A DNA stretch of 64,000 nt from Microbacterium sp. EYE_78 (GCF_023149035.1 NZ_JAHXMY010000001.1:434001-498000), one strand, 5' to 3'. Numbered from the stretch's first letter, positions 1 through 9,330 are shown. Program-made: numbers and translations. Notes: a model not told the origin generated them from the letters alone.

Positions 1-52
1 CGACGCCGGGGGCGGCGCCCAGCAGCACGCGCAGCCGTCCGCGTCCCCCCAC
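1..52 (-). CDS. kdpD: KdpD sensor kinase, N-terminal fragment
   Basis: Only the first 17 codons lie in the window. Read from a GTG at 52..50 they give MGGRGRLRVLLGAAPGV, which matches the start of KdpD, where an R-G-(R/K)-L-(R/K)-V stretch precedes the Walker A segment GAAPGVGKT. The GTG follows the kdpC stop after two bases, so it is translated within the kdp operon. KdpD is the membrane histidine kinase that senses K+ limitation and activates KdpE. The body of the gene and any kdpE lie outside the window. Identity rests on this short match plus position directly after kdpC. Confidence 0.8.
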   Translation of the reverse strand, partial: MGGRGRLRVLLGAAPGV

Positions 53-54
53 TG

Positions 55-669
55 TCAGCCTCCGAGCCCGTCCAGGGCGAGATTGAGTTCCAGCACGTTC
101 ACGGTCGATTCGCCCAGGAACCCGAGGTCGGGACCCTGGGTGTGATCGGCGACGAGGCGTCGGACCTCCGACACGAGCAGGCCGCGGGCCTCGGCAACGC
201 GGTCGACCTGGATCGAAGCGTACGCGGGGCTGATGTGCGGGTCGAGTCCGGAGCCCGAGGCGGTGACGGCGTCGGCGGGGACGTCCGCGGCGGGCACGCC
301 GTCGCGCTCCGCGATGGCCGCCTTCCGCTCCCGGATCGCGGCGACGAGATCCTCGTTCTCGGGGCCGAGGTTCGAGCCCGACGAGGCGCCTCCGTCGTAC
401 CCGTCGCCGGCGGCCGAGGGACGCGGCTGGAAGTACTGCGGGAGCGCGTCGCCGTCGGCATCCGCGACGGGCTGCCCGAGGAGCGAGGAGCCGACGGCCG
501 CGCCGTCGGCGCCCCGCACGAGCGACCCGTTCGCCTGGGCCGGCAGGGCGACCTGGCCGACGAGGGTGATGACCGCGGTGTAACCGACGCCCAGGAGGAG
601 CGTGAAGACGACCATGGCGCGGACGGCGACCGCGACGGTGCGCCAGGTGGAGCGGGATGAGCTGTGCAT
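55..669 (-). CDS. kdpC: K+-transporting ATPase subunit C
   Basis: 204 aa. KdpC is the single-span accessory subunit of the KdpFABC potassium pump and is thought to help couple KdpB to KdpA. A cytoplasmic basic start (about residues 1-16) is followed by one transmembrane helix (about 17-40) and an extracytoplasmic domain with the family segments YFQPRPSA, SGSNLGPEN, ASGSGLDPHISP and the C-terminal VNVLELNLAL. Length is normal for the family. It lies 17 nt behind kdpB and 2 nt ahead of kdpD, consistent with one transcript. The protein is clearly intact. Confidence 0.97.
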   Translation of the reverse strand: MHSSSRSTWRTVAVAVRAMVVFTLLLGVGYTAVITLVGQVALPAQANGSLVRGADGAAVGSSLLGQPVADADGDALPQYFQPRPSAAGDGYDGGASSGSNLGPENEDLVAAIRERKAAIAERDGVPAADVPADAVTASGSGLDPHISPAYASIQVDRVAEARGLLVSEVRRLVADHTQGPDLGFLGESTVNVLELNLALDGLGG

Positions 670-686
670 GACGGGGTGTCCTCGAT

Positions 687-2828
687 TCAGAAGCCGGGGA
701 GGAGGCGGACGACCAGGTCGATCAGCCAGATCCCGATGAAGGGGGCGACCACACCACCGAGGCCGTAGACGGCGAGGTTGCGGCCGAGGATCGACGACGC
801 GCCGCCGGGGCGGTAGCGCACGCCGCGCAGGGCGAGCGGGATGAGCGCGATGATGACGAGCGCGTTGAAGATGATCGCCGAGAGCACCGCGGATGCCGGT
901 GAGTGCAGGCCCATGATGTTCAGCGCCCCCAGCTGCGGGAACACGCCCATGAACATCGCCGGGATGATCGCGAAGTACTTGGCGATGTCGTTCGCGATCG
1001 AGAACGTCGTCAGCGCGCCGCGCGTGATGAGGAGTTGCTTGCCGATCCGGACGATGTCGATGAGCTTCGTCGGGTCGGAGTCGAGATCGACCATGTTGCC
1101 GGCCTCCTTGGCCGCTGACGTGCCCGAGTTCATCGCGACGCCGACGTCCGCCTGCGCGAGCGCGGGCGCGTCGTTCGTGCCGTCACCGGTCATCGCGACG
1201 AGGTTGCCGCCCTCCTGCTCCCTGCGGATGTAGGCGAGCTTGTCCTCGGGCGTCGCCTCGGCGAGGACGTCGTCGACACCGGCCTCCTTCGCGATCGCGG
1301 CCGCGGTCAACGGGTTGTCGCCGGTGATCATGACGGTGCGGATGCCCATGGACCGCAGCTCGGCGAAGCGCTCGCTGAGGCCGTCCTTGACGACGTCCTT
1401 CAGGTGCACGACCCCGAGCACGCGGCCGGAGCCGGCGGCATCCTTCGTCGCGACCACCAGCGGGGTGCCGCCGGACTGCGAGATCTCCTCGGTGCGTGCG
1501 GTCAGATCCGCCCGGACGTCGGCGGGCAGCGGCGTGCCGCCCTGCTCGAGCCAGCCGACGATCGCCGAGCCGGCGCCCTTGCGGATGGCCGAGCCGCCGG
1601 GCAGGTCGAGACCGCTCATGCGCGTCTGCGCCGTGAACGGCACGACGACGCCCTGCGACTGCCGCGTCACGTCGATGCCGCGGCGGACGGCGAGGTCGAC
1701 GATCGAGCTGCCCTCGGGCGTCGGGTCGGCCAGCGACGAGAGCGCGGCCGCGCGCGTGAGCTCCTGCTGCGCCTGGCCTGCCAGCGGGACGAACTCGGAC
1801 GCCCGACGATTGCCGTACGTGATCGTGCCGGTCTTGTCGAGCAGCAGCGTCGTCACGTCGCCCGCCGCCTCGACCGCGCGGCCGGACATGGCGAGGACGT
1901 TCCGCTGCACGAGCCGGTCCATGCCGGCGATCCCGATGGCCGACAGGAGCGCGCCGATCGTCGTCGGGATGAGGCACACCAGGAGCGCGACGAGGACGGG
2001 GATGCTGACCGGTGCCGCCGCGTACGAGGCGACCGGGTTCAGGATGAGCGCCACGACCACGAAGATGATCGACAGGCTCGCCAGCAGGATGTTCAGGGCG
2101 ATCTCGTTCGGCGTCTTCTGCCGGGCCGCCCCCTCGACGAGCGCGATCATCCGGTCGACGAAGGTCTCGCCGGGCTTCGAGGTGATGCGCACGACGATGC
2201 GGTCCGAGAGCACCCGGGTGCCGCCCGTGACGGCGCTGCGGTCGCCGCCGGATTCCCGGATGACGGGGGCCGACTCCCCCGTGATGGCGGACTCGTCCAC
2301 CGAGGCGATGCCCTGCACGACGTCCCCGTCGCCGGGGATGAGGTCTCCGGCCGCGACCACGACCACGTCGCCGAGGGTGAGGTCGGCCGACGAGACGTCG
2401 TCGATCGTCACGCGCTCGGCCGCGGCATCCGTCTGCTCGTCGTAGCCGGTCACACGATGGGCGACCGTGCTCGTGCGGGTCTTGCGGAGCGTCTCGGCCT
2501 GCGCCTTGCCGCGACCCTCGGCGACGGACTCGGCGACGTTGGCGAAGAGAACCGTCAGCCACAGCCAGACGGCGATCACCACCGTGAAGGGCGCGGGCAC
2601 CGGGCTGCCGCCCGAGTCGCCGGGGCCGCCGAGAGAGGGCTCCGCGATCGCGAGGACCGTCGTCAGCACGGCTCCGACCCAGACGATGAACATCACGGGG
2701 TTGCGCCACTGGGCGCGCGGGTCGAGCTTGCGCAACGCCCCCGGGAGGGCGGCCGCGATCGCGGCGCCGTCGATGCCGCCGCGCGGAGCGGGAGCCGGGG
2801 CGACGGGTTCGAGAGTGGGGGTGGACAT
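687..2828 (-). CDS. kdpB: K+-transporting P-type ATPase subunit B
   Basis: 713 aa. The catalytic P-type ATPase subunit hydrolyses ATP to drive K+ uptake through KdpA. The phosphorylation motif DKTGT is present with the acceptor aspartate at residue 331. The actuator motif TGES (in [17 protein letters not shown]) and the hinge [16 protein letters not shown] are intact, as are the membrane segments around the ion path ([18 protein letters not shown]). About 30 residues of extra N-terminus compared with the E. coli protein precede the first helix, common in actinobacteria. The start codon lies one base after the kdpA stop, so translation is coupled. Confidence 0.98.
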   Translation of the reverse strand: MSTPTLEPVAPAPAPRGGIDGAAIAAALPGALRKLDPRAQWRNPVMFIVWVGAVLTTVLAIAEPSLGGPGDSGGSPVPAPFTVVIAVWLWLTVLFANVAESVAEGRGKAQAETLRKTRTSTVAHRVTGYDEQTDAAAERVTIDDVSSADLTLGDVVVVAAGDLIPGDGDVVQGIASVDESAITGESAPVIRESGGDRSAVTGGTRVLSDRIVVRITSKPGETFVDRMIALVEGAARQKTPNEIALNILLASLSIIFVVVALILNPVASYAAAPVSIPVLVALLVCLIPTTIGALLSAIGIAGMDRLVQRNVLAMSGRAVEAAGDVTTLLLDKTGTITYGNRRASEFVPLAGQAQQELTRAAALSSLADPTPEGSSIVDLAVRRGIDVTRQSQGVVVPFTAQTRMSGLDLPGGSAIRKGAGSAIVGWLEQGGTPLPADVRADLTARTEEISQSGGTPLVVATKDAAGSGRVLGVVHLKDVVKDGLSERFAELRSMGIRTVMITGDNPLTAAAIAKEAGVDDVLAEATPEDKLAYIRREQEGGNLVAMTGDGTNDAPALAQADVGVAMNSGTSAAKEAGNMVDLDSDPTKLIDIVRIGKQLLITRGALTTFSIANDIAKYFAIIPAMFMGVFPQLGALNIMGLHSPASAVLSAIIFNALVIIALIPLALRGVRYRPGGASSILGRNLAVYGLGGVVAPFIGIWLIDLVVRLLPGF

Positions 2829-2829
2829 G

Positions 2830-4503
2830 TCAGATCAGTCCTTCTGCCAGGGGACCCAGCGCGAGTACGGGGAAGTAGGTGAGGGCGGTCACGATGACGA
2901 TCACGCCGATGAGCAGGCCGACGAACAGCGGACGGTGCGTCGGGAGCGTGCCGGCCGTGGCCGGCACCGTGTCTTGCGCCGCGAACGATCCGGCGAGGGC
3001 GAGGACGAGCACGATCGGCAGGAACCGGCCGAGCAGCATCGCGACGCCGAGCGCGGTGTTCAGCCACGGGGTGTTCGCGGTGAGGCCCGCGAACGCCGAG
3101 CCGTTGTTGTTCGCGGCGGAGGTGAAGGCGTAGAGCACTTCGCTGGAGCCGTGGATGCCGGGGTTCCAGATCGAGGTCGTCGTGACGTCCTCGCGGACCG
3201 CGGGGATCGCGAAGCTCAGCGCCGTGCCGACCAGGACGAGGATGGGGGTCACGAGGATGGAGATGCTCGCGAGCGTGATCTCGCGCGGACCGATCTTCTT
3301 GCCCAGGTACTCCGGCGTGCGGCCGACGAGGAGTCCCGCGATGAAGACCGCGAGGACCGCCATCACGAGCATGCCGTACAGGCCCGATCCGACACCGCCG
3401 GGGGCGAGCTCGCCGAGCATCATGTTGAGCAACGGCATCATGCCGCCGAGCGCCGTGAAGGAGTCGTGCATCGAGTTGACGGCGCCGGTCGAGGTGAGCG
3501 TGCTCGTCGACCCGAAGAGCGTCGACCCGATGATCCCGAACCGCACCTCCTTGCCCTCGAGCGCGGCGCCGGCGAGCGCGGGCGCGGTGCCGCGGCCCGC
3601 CAGCTCGAACGCGGTGAGCGCGAGCGTCGATCCGACGAACAGGACGCCCATCGCGCCGAGGATCGCGTACCCCTGGCGCTTGTCGCCGAGCATCGTGCCG
3701 AAGGTGCGCGGCAACGAGAAGGGGATGATCAGCATCAGGATGATCTCGAAGAGGTTCGTCCAGCCCGTCGGGTTCTCGAACGGGTGCGCCGAGTTCGCGT
3801 TGAAGACGCCGCCGCCGTTGGTGCCGAGGAGCTTGATCGCCTCCTGCGAGGCGACGGGTCCGCCGGGGATGCGCTGGGCGCCACCGCTCACCGTGGTGAC
3901 GTCGGTGAAGCCGTTCAGGTTCTGGACGACGCCACCCGTGAGGAGCACGACCGCGGCGATGACCGACAGCGGCAGGAGCAGGCGGACCGTGCCGCGAGTC
4001 AGGTCGACCCAGAAGTTGCCGATCGTGCCGCTGCGACGGTATGCGAGGCCCCGCACGAGGGCGATCGCGACGGCCAGGCCGACGGCTGCCGACACGAAGT
4101 TCTGGACCGCGAGCGCCGCGAACTGCACGGTGTACCCGAGTGTCAGTTCGGGCGAGTAGGACTGCCAGTTCGTGTTCGTCACGAACGACACGGCCGTGTT
4201 GAAGGCGAGGTGCTCGCTCGGCGCGGGGAGCCCCAGGGACCACGGCAGCCATTGCTGCGCACGCTGCAGGAGGTAGACCAGGAGGACGCCGACGAGCGAG
4301 AACGCGAGCACGCTGCGCGCGTACGACTGCCACGTCTGGGCGGATGCCGGGTCGACGCCGATGAGTCGGTACAGGCCGCGTTCGGCCCGGGCATCCTTCG
4401 ACGAGGTGTACACCCAGGCCATGTAGTCGCCGAGGGGGCGGTACGCGACGGCGAGGATGAGCGCGAGCGTCGCGAGGGTGAGGACGGCGGGGAGCCACGC
4501 CAT
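2830..4503 (-). CDS. kdpA: K+-transporting ATPase subunit A
   Basis: 557 aa, the same length as E. coli KdpA. This is the K+-binding channel-like subunit, a ten-helix membrane protein distantly related to K+ channels. Recognisable pieces include the N-terminal ADYMAWVY-like segment ([11 protein letters not shown]), [14 protein letters not shown] of the first pore loop, [19 protein letters not shown] of the second, and [13 protein letters not shown] near the C-terminus. The ATG at 4503 overlaps the kdpF stop by one base (TGATG), fixing the start and implying coupled translation. No damage is seen. Confidence 0.98.
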   Translation of the reverse strand: MAWLPAVLTLATLALILAVAYRPLGDYMAWVYTSSKDARAERGLYRLIGVDPASAQTWQSYARSVLAFSLVGVLLVYLLQRAQQWLPWSLGLPAPSEHLAFNTAVSFVTNTNWQSYSPELTLGYTVQFAALAVQNFVSAAVGLAVAIALVRGLAYRRSGTIGNFWVDLTRGTVRLLLPLSVIAAVVLLTGGVVQNLNGFTDVTTVSGGAQRIPGGPVASQEAIKLLGTNGGGVFNANSAHPFENPTGWTNLFEIILMLIIPFSLPRTFGTMLGDKRQGYAILGAMGVLFVGSTLALTAFELAGRGTAPALAGAALEGKEVRFGIIGSTLFGSTSTLTSTGAVNSMHDSFTALGGMMPLLNMMLGELAPGGVGSGLYGMLVMAVLAVFIAGLLVGRTPEYLGKKIGPREITLASISILVTPILVLVGTALSFAIPAVREDVTTTSIWNPGIHGSSEVLYAFTSAANNNGSAFAGLTANTPWLNTALGVAMLLGRFLPIVLVLALAGSFAAQDTVPATAGTLPTHRPLFVGLLIGVIVIVTALTYFPVLALGPLAEGLI

Positions 4504-4592
4504 CAGAACTTCTCCGGCTTCACGAGGGCGACGAAGAGGTAGACCACCGCGGCGACGCCGAGGACCGCGGCGATGATGTCGAACGCGTTCAT
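4503..4592 (-). CDS. kdpF: K+-transporting ATPase subunit F
   Basis: 29 aa: a single hydrophobic helix followed by a basic tail ending VALVKPEKF, the usual KdpF pattern (helix, then an aromatic/leucine-rich end with KPE(R/K)F). KdpF is the small lipid-like subunit that stabilises KdpABC in the membrane. Its ATG (4592..4590) overlaps the TGA of the small ORF upstream in an ATGA arrangement, and its own TGA overlaps the kdpA start. The double coupling leaves little doubt that it is translated. It is too short for routine gene calling and easily missed. Confidence 0.93.
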   Translation of the reverse strand: MNAFDIIAAVLGVAAVVYLFVALVKPEKF

Positions 4593-4672
4593 ACCCGGTC
4601 CACCGCCTTCGCGAACGATCCGATGATCACGAACAGGACGATGACGCCCAGCACGATGACGATGTCGAGCAC
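4589..4672 (-). CDS. Tiny membrane protein ahead of kdpF
   Basis: 27 aa from GTG at 4672: one predicted membrane helix ([19 protein letters not shown]) and a short charged tail AKAVDRV. A GGAG ribosome-binding site lies about 10 nt upstream, and the TGA overlaps the kdpF ATG (ATGA), so it would be the first cistron of the kdp operon. It is not KdpF, which follows it and carries the KPEKF signature. I have an unverified recollection of similar one-helix ORFs ahead of kdpF in other actinobacteria. Function unknown; an additional pump subunit or an assembly peptide is possible. Confidence 0.65.
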   Translation of the reverse strand: MLDIVIVLGVIVLFVIIGSFAKAVDRV

Positions 4673-4775
4673 GAGAGACGCTCCGTTTCGGGATGGCCGG
4701 TCTCGCGCTGACGCGGACCGTGCGTCGGGAAGACGCATCCCCGATGGAACACCGGTGCCCGCACGTCGCCGGCGG

Positions 4776-4826
4776 TCCTCACGGAATCCATACGGGCGCG
4801 CGCGGAGTCCTGACGGGATCCTGACG
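4776..4826 (-). promoter_or_regulatory. kdp promoter region with direct repeats, possible KdpE sites
   Basis: On the + strand, TCCTGACG occurs at 4808..4815 and 4819..4826, 11 bp apart (about one helical turn). A related TCCTCACG lies at 4776..4783, about three turns further. Reading toward kdp, the tandem pair is followed after 15 bp by a -10-like TATGGAT (+ strand 4786..4792). Direct repeats at one-turn spacing just upstream of a -10 box are typical of OmpR-class activators such as KdpE. That assignment is inference; only the repeats are seen directly. Confidence 0.4.
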
Positions 4827-4835
4827 CGGCGCGGT

Positions 4836-5489
4836 TCAGCCCCTCGCGGCGGCCCACTCGGCGAGCGCGGTCACGAGCGCCGCGTGGCCCGCCGCGTCGT
4901 ACGAGCGCGCGTCGTGGCCCAGCACGTCCACCGCGATGCGGGAGCGTCCCACCGTGCGACGCCAGGCGGCCGGTTCGCGGCCGCTCCCCGCGTCGTCGCC
5001 CGCGTGCCACGCGACGACCTCCCGCGCGCCGGTCGCCTGCAGCGCGCAGTACCGCTCGTCGTCGACCTCGAACGTCTCCCCGAGACCGGCGTCGACGTCG
5101 ACGCGCATCCGGCCGAAGGGCGGGTGGAACGACGACTCCGGCACCCACACGGCGCCGATCGCGCCGGCCCACTGCGGATAGTCCCGGAGCGAGGCGGTCG
5201 CGCAGTGGTGGGCGAGCACCCCGATCCCCCGGTCGAGCGCAGCGGCGAACGAGGCGATCGACGCGGCGGGCGCGGCCCGCGGGCCCTCCCGCCACGGATC
5301 GCCCGCGTTGACGACGAGTAGGTCGACGCCCTCGAGGGCCGCCATGCCGGCATCCACATCCTCCGTCACGTCGACGTCGTGCCCGGCGGCGGCGAGGATG
5401 TCACGGATGCGGGCGGTGGTGGCGGGGAACGGATGCCACGGGTCGGCGTAGCGTCCCGAGCCCGACAGGATGAGCGCCCTGGAGGTCAT
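4836..5489 (-). CDS. ThuA-domain protein
   Basis: 217 aa from the ATG at 5489, which overlaps the upstream cupin stop (ATGA) and so decides the start. The fold is that of ThuA-like proteins (class I glutamine amidotransferase-like, trehalose-utilisation family): an N-terminal ALILSG strand, a central LLVVNAGDPW segment, GIGVLAHHCATASLRDYPQWAGAIGAVW, and a final VAWHAGD-R-AVDVLGHDARSYD part. ThuA-like proteins occur with Gfo/Idh/MocA dehydrogenases in sugar catabolic loci, as here, but their biochemical reaction is poorly defined. It is the last gene of a tightly overlapped operon running from 8255. Confidence 0.85.
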   Translation of the reverse strand: MTSRALILSGSGRYADPWHPFPATTARIRDILAAAGHDVDVTEDVDAGMAALEGVDLLVVNAGDPWREGPRAAPAASIASFAAALDRGIGVLAHHCATASLRDYPQWAGAIGAVWVPESSFHPPFGRMRVDVDAGLGETFEVDDERYCALQATGAREVVAWHAGDDAGSGREPAAWRRTVGRSRIAVDVLGHDARSYDAAGHAALVTALAEWAAARG

Positions 5490-6214
5490 CCCCCCATCCT
5501 GCCGTCGTCGCGGGGCCAGCCGGCCGGCCAGTCCCACGTCCGGAGCATGCCGCACATGCCGTGGCGGCGCCCGCCGCCCCGCGGCACCGCACGCGCGACG
5601 GCGGCGTCGCCGAGCATGCCCGGGTCACCGCCCGCGAGTGCCGACAACTGCGACGCGACCCGCGCCGTTTCGGCCGCGACGGTCGCGTCGAAGAGCTCCT
5701 GCCAGTGGGGGACGCGGTGACGGACGATCCGCACGGCGTCCTCGTGGAGCGCCCGGAAGGCCGCCGAGCCACCCGCACGCAGCTCGGCGAACCCCTCGAG
5801 CGCGAGGTCGCGCCGCGCGCGCACGGCCGCGTCCGCACCGGCGCCGTCCGGCAGGGCCGCAGCGACGGCGTACGCGTCCGGGTCGGCCCTGACCGCTGCC
5901 GGGAAGGTGAAGACCGCGTCGCCCGCTTCGGGCAGCCCCGCGTTGGACATGACGACCAGCAGCCGCAGATCACCGCCATTGACGAGACGGTGCACCGTGC
6001 CGGGGCTGAAGGACAGGACGTCCCCGACGTGCAGCGGGTGTTCCTCGAACCCGGCGGCTGAGACGGTCTGGACCGCGCCCTCCCCCCCGATGACCACATA
6101 GCCCTCGCTGGATGCGGTGTGCAGGTGGGGAGTGCCGCCGCGGCATCCGTCCGCCGCCGCCTCGTCGTACACCTCGAGGTCGGTGAGCGCGACGCCACCC
6201 GGGAAGAGGGTCAT
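5486..6214 (-). CDS. Cupin-domain protein
   Basis: 242 aa from ATG 6214; that ATG overlaps the DUF6807 stop. A single cupin barrel occupies about residues 10-115: TPHLHTASSEGYVVIGG carries His30 and His32 as metal ligands, with Glu37 close by, and GDVLSFSPGTVHRLVNGGDL carries the second-motif His. The remaining 120 residues are helical and of unknown role. Cupins beside ThuA and Gfo/Idh/MocA genes often act as sugar isomerases or sensors. Substrate cannot be read from the sequence. Confidence 0.8.
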   Translation of the reverse strand: MTLFPGGVALTDLEVYDEAAADGCRGGTPHLHTASSEGYVVIGGEGAVQTVSAAGFEEHPLHVGDVLSFSPGTVHRLVNGGDLRLLVVMSNAGLPEAGDAVFTFPAAVRADPDAYAVAAALPDGAGADAAVRARRDLALEGFAELRAGGSAAFRALHEDAVRIVRHRVPHWQELFDATVAAETARVASQLSALAGGDPGMLGDAAVARAVPRGGGRRHGMCGMLRTWDWPAGWPRDDGRMGG

Positions 6215-7134
6215 CGCAGGGGCCGCAGCGCGTCCGCAAGAGCCGCGGCGTCGCTCGCGTCGCCGTCTGCGATGCCGACGACGTAGCGGAACGTCTCGGT
6301 GCGCCCGGGGGCGATCTCGAACTCCTCGCTGAAGAAGGGCGCAGGATTCAGGCAGGCGAACTCCTCGGAGCGCGCGAACCACTGCGGGGGGTGGCAGGGG
6401 TTCTCCGCAGCGTCGAGCATCACTATCAGCGAGGTCTCGTCGACGACGTCATGGCGTCCGACGAACCCCATCCACTCGTGGCGCTGACCGCGGACGTCGT
6501 TGCCCGACCCCTCTCCGTCGACCGTCACGAGACGACCCTCCGTGAACGATCGCGGTCCCCGCCAGAACAGACCGCCGTAGCCGGCGTTCTCGCGCCCCTT
6601 GGTGGTGGGCGACCCGATCCGGATGGGATCACCGGTGACGTTCGTCAGCGAGATCGAGACGGTGAGGGCCCACGCCTGATCGGACAGGATGCGGGCCGAC
6701 AGCGAGCGCTCCTCGGCGAGGATGCGGCGGCCCGACTCGGTCGTCCAGTCGAGCGTGTGGGTGACCCGCGCCACGCCGTCCGCGACGGATGCGTCGACCA
6801 CCTCGCGGTGCGCCTGGGTGCCGTTGTTGGCGAGCTGGACGTAGCCGCGGTCACGGACGTACGTCGGTCCGCCCCAGAAGTTCTCGTCGTCGACGACGGG
6901 AAGCGACCAGGCGATCCCCTTGTGCCAGACGTGGTCCCAGGGACGGTACAGACTCACCACGCGGCCCGCACGCGTGCGGAGCGGGTCGAGGTACGGCTTG
7001 GGCGATTCGAGCTGCGGCGAGTCGGGGATGAAGACGTACCGCAGCAGTTCGACGTCGCCGTCGCGGACGCTCGCCGACTCGCCTCCCACCTCGAGCTCGA
7101 GAGCCTGCGGCGTGAGCGGGGTCGGGTGCGTCAT
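6211..7134 (-). CDS. DUF6807 (PmoA-like) protein
   Basis: 307 aa from the ATG at 7134, which overlaps the stop of the dehydrogenase upstream (ATGA). Recognisable by RYVFIPDSPQLESPKPYLDPLRT, RPWDHVWHKGI, FWGGPTYV and the closing RNA-polymerase-like beta-rich GLFWRGPRSF and FARSEEFACLNPAPFF pieces, all typical of the family once labelled methane oxygenase PmoA and now DUF6807. The family is beta-rich and sits in sugar-degradation gene clusters with Gfo/Idh/MocA and ThuA proteins. Despite the old name there is no reason to expect methane oxidation. Exact activity is unknown. Confidence 0.8.
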   Translation of the reverse strand: MTHPTPLTPQALELEVGGESASVRDGDVELLRYVFIPDSPQLESPKPYLDPLRTRAGRVVSLYRPWDHVWHKGIAWSLPVVDDENFWGGPTYVRDRGYVQLANNGTQAHREVVDASVADGVARVTHTLDWTTESGRRILAEERSLSARILSDQAWALTVSISLTNVTGDPIRIGSPTTKGRENAGYGGLFWRGPRSFTEGRLVTVDGEGSGNDVRGQRHEWMGFVGRHDVVDETSLIVMLDAAENPCHPPQWFARSEEFACLNPAPFFSEEFEIAPGRTETFRYVVGIADGDASDAAALADALRPLR

Positions 7135-8255
7135 CGCGCGGTCTCCTTCGTGTCGGCGGGCAGGTTCTTCACGCGGGGCCACGGCGCGGCACCGCCGCCC
7201 ATCGTCCTCGCGAACGGGTCGTCGGCGCCGAGTTCACCGGCCCGGACCGGCACTCCGCGGAACGCCGAGGCGTAGGTCGCGGCGGCGAGTTCGAGCGTAC
7301 GGGCGGCATCCTCGGCTGTCACTCCGGGCGTCTCGCCGCGGTCGAACGCATCGAGGATCGCCTCGATCTGGTCGCGGTGGGAGCTGGGTCGATCGGATGC
7401 CGGTGCCGGCCAGACCTCCGCGAGATGCTCGTGACCGGTGAGCGGGGTGAAGGTCCAGTCGGCGTCGGTGTAACCGTAGACGTGCTCGAGTTCGACGGTC
7501 GCGTATTCGAAGTCGAACCGCAGTCGCGAGGTCTGGGCGGGCGAGACGATCGAATTGACGACGCTCGCCAGCGCGCCGTTCTCGAACTCGACGACCGCCA
7601 TCGACACGTCCTCGGTGTCGGTGGGGAGCGCCTGACGTGCCGCGAACGCGGTCAGACGCGACCACGGCCCCAGCACGGCGAGGAGCAGATCGAACTGGTG
7701 GATGCCGTGGCCCATGGTCGGACCGCCGCCCTCCACCTCCCACGTCCCCCGCCACGGGAGGTCGAAGTACTCCGGCGGGCGGTGCCACAGCGTGTCGCAC
7801 GTCGCGACGAGCGGGCGGCCGAGGACGCCGTCGCGGGCGAGCCTGGCGAGCCGCTGCCCAGCGGGCCCGTATCGGTGCTGGAAGACCGTGAGCGCGGGGA
7901 CGCCGGTCTCGCGGGAGACGGCGACCAGGTCGGCCATCTCGGCGAGGTTCGGCGCCGTCGGCTTCTCGATGAGCGCCGGGACGCCGGCGCGGAGCGCCTG
8001 CGTCGCGAGCGCGACATGGGTCTGCGGGGGTGTGCTGATGTGCACGAGATCGAGGTCCTCGGCGGCGAGCAGCGCCGCGGCATCCGGATACACCGTCGCA
8101 CCCCCGTGCGCATCCGCGAAGGCACGCGCCCGACTCGCGTCGAGGTCGACGACGGCGACCAGCTCGATCCGCGGCGAGAGCTCGGCGATGGCGGCGGCGT
8201 GCGCGTCGGCGATCATGCCGGTGCCGACGATGGCCGACCGGACAGGACGTGTCAT
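7131..8255 (-). CDS. Gfo/Idh/MocA oxidoreductase
   Basis: 374 aa. The ATG at 8255 has an AGGGAG ribosome-binding site 7 nt upstream. The N-terminal Rossmann domain has the nucleotide-binding loop GTGMIADAH (residues 11-19) and the family EKP motif (97-99). The C-terminal domain has GGGPTMGHGIHQFDLLLAVLG with the substrate-side GxxxDxGxH-like pattern. Members oxidise or interconvert sugars and inositols with NAD(P). It is the first gene of the operon dehydrogenase - DUF6807 - cupin - ThuA, each overlapping the next by 4 nt, and it is controlled by a perfect LacI-type operator at 8269..8286. Confidence 0.93.
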   Translation of the reverse strand: MTRPVRSAIVGTGMIADAHAAAIAELSPRIELVAVVDLDASRARAFADAHGGATVYPDAAALLAAEDLDLVHISTPPQTHVALATQALRAGVPALIEKPTAPNLAEMADLVAVSRETGVPALTVFQHRYGPAGQRLARLARDGVLGRPLVATCDTLWHRPPEYFDLPWRGTWEVEGGGPTMGHGIHQFDLLLAVLGPWSRLTAFAARQALPTDTEDVSMAVVEFENGALASVVNSIVSPAQTSRLRFDFEYATVELEHVYGYTDADWTFTPLTGHEHLAEVWPAPASDRPSSHRDQIEAILDAFDRGETPGVTAEDAARTLELAAATYASAFRGVPVRAGELGADDPFARTMGGGAAPWPRVKNLPADTKETAR

Positions 8256-8268
8256 GGTGCTCCCTTGC

Positions 8269-8316
8269 AAAGTGAACGTTCACTTTCAGCGTAGCCGCGC
8301 CACCCGTCTCGAGCAA
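8269..8316 (-). promoter_or_regulatory. Promoter with perfect 18-bp LacI-type operator
   Basis: AAAGTGAACGTTCACTTT at 8269..8286 is a perfect palindrome with the central CG expected of LacI-family operators. Reading toward the dehydrogenase gene, a -35 TTGCTC (+ strand 8311..8316), a 17-bp spacer and a -10 TACGCT (+ 8288..8293) place the transcription start inside the operator, so binding would repress. The likeliest regulator is the LacI protein encoded at 9751..10755, by proximity only. Confidence 0.8.
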
Positions 8317-8325
8317 GCGGACGGG

Positions 8326-9330
8326 TCACTCCGCGACGGCGCCCTCGGGCTGCTCGCCCAAGCGAATGCCTGCCGACGCGAGGGCGGCGGTGGCCACGTC
8401 GAGCACGGCGGCGCTGTGGTCGAGCCGACGGTCGCGCTCGTCGAGGTCGAGCGCCGCCACCATCGCGACGAATGCGCGGAACTCCTCGACCATGCGGTGC
8501 GGATGCGCGTTGTCGGTGAAGCGTTCCGTCTCGCCGCGGCGGGGCCGGATCTCGACGGAGGGCACCTCGTTCGGCGTGCCGTCGATGATCATGACACCGT
8601 CGGTGCCCTGCAGCTTCGTCCGCGACGGCCCCGGTGAATCCTTCGCGCAGACGCACACCGCGGTGACATCGCCGTAGCGCAGCACCGCGACCCCCGAGGT
8701 GTCCACGCCGCGCTCGACGTGCGCGGCGTACGTGACGTCGTCCGGTGTGCCGAGCAGCCCGACGACCAGATGCAGCGCGTAGATGCCGAGGTCCATCAGC
8801 GCACCGCCGCCCATCGCGGGGTCGAACGCCGGCAGCACCGTCCCGTCGCGGAACGCGTCGTAGCGCGATGAGTACTGCGAGTACTCGCACTGCACGAGAC
8901 GCAGGTCGCCGAGCGCCGGCAGTCGTTCCCGCATCCGCACCACGTTGCCGAGGTACTGGTTGCTGATGGCTTCGACGAGGATGAGCCGACGTTCGGTCGC
9001 GATGGCCCGGAGCTCGGTGAGCTCGTCGGGCCGCAGGACGAACGGCTTCTCGCACACCACGTGCTTGTCCGCGAGGAGTGCCCGCCGCGCGGAGGCGTAG
9101 TGCAGCGCATTCGGCAGGGCGATCCAGACGGTGTCGACATCCGGGTCCGTCAGGCACGCATCGAGGTCGGTGTACACCGTCGGGATGCCCGAGGCGGACG
9201 CGATCGCCTGCAGCTTGTCACGGCTGCGCTCGGTGCCGACGATGGCAGCCAAGGTCAGCCCCTGGACGTCGGCCGCGTGGGGGAGGAAGTCCGCGACGAT
9301 CTGGCCGGAGCCGACGACGGCGAGCCGCAC
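8326..9330 (-). CDS. Gfo/Idh/MocA oxidoreductase (second)
   Basis: 334 aa from GTG at 9330. Rossmann loop VVGSGQI begins at residue 5, and CEKPF places the family EKP at residues 94-96. The C-terminal half contains GGGALMDLGIYALHLVVGLLG, as in trans-1,2-dihydrobenzenediol and glucose-fructose oxidoreductase relatives. It is not a duplicate of the 7131..8255 gene, being shorter and clearly diverged. It follows the DUF1304 gene by one base and is probably co-transcribed with the upstream LacI regulator. Its stop lies 40 nt before the operator of the next operon. Substrate unknown. Confidence 0.92.
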   Translation of the reverse strand: MRLAVVGSGQIVADFLPHAADVQGLTLAAIVGTERSRDKLQAIASASGIPTVYTDLDACLTDPDVDTVWIALPNALHYASARRALLADKHVVCEKPFVLRPDELTELRAIATERRLILVEAISNQYLGNVVRMRERLPALGDLRLVQCEYSQYSSRYDAFRDGTVLPAFDPAMGGGALMDLGIYALHLVVGLLGTPDDVTYAAHVERGVDTSGVAVLRYGDVTAVCVCAKDSPGPSRTKLQGTDGVMIIDGTPNEVPSVEIRPRRGETERFTDNAHPHRMVEEFRAFVAMVAALDLDERDRRLDHSAAVLDVATAALASAGIRLGEQPEGAVAE

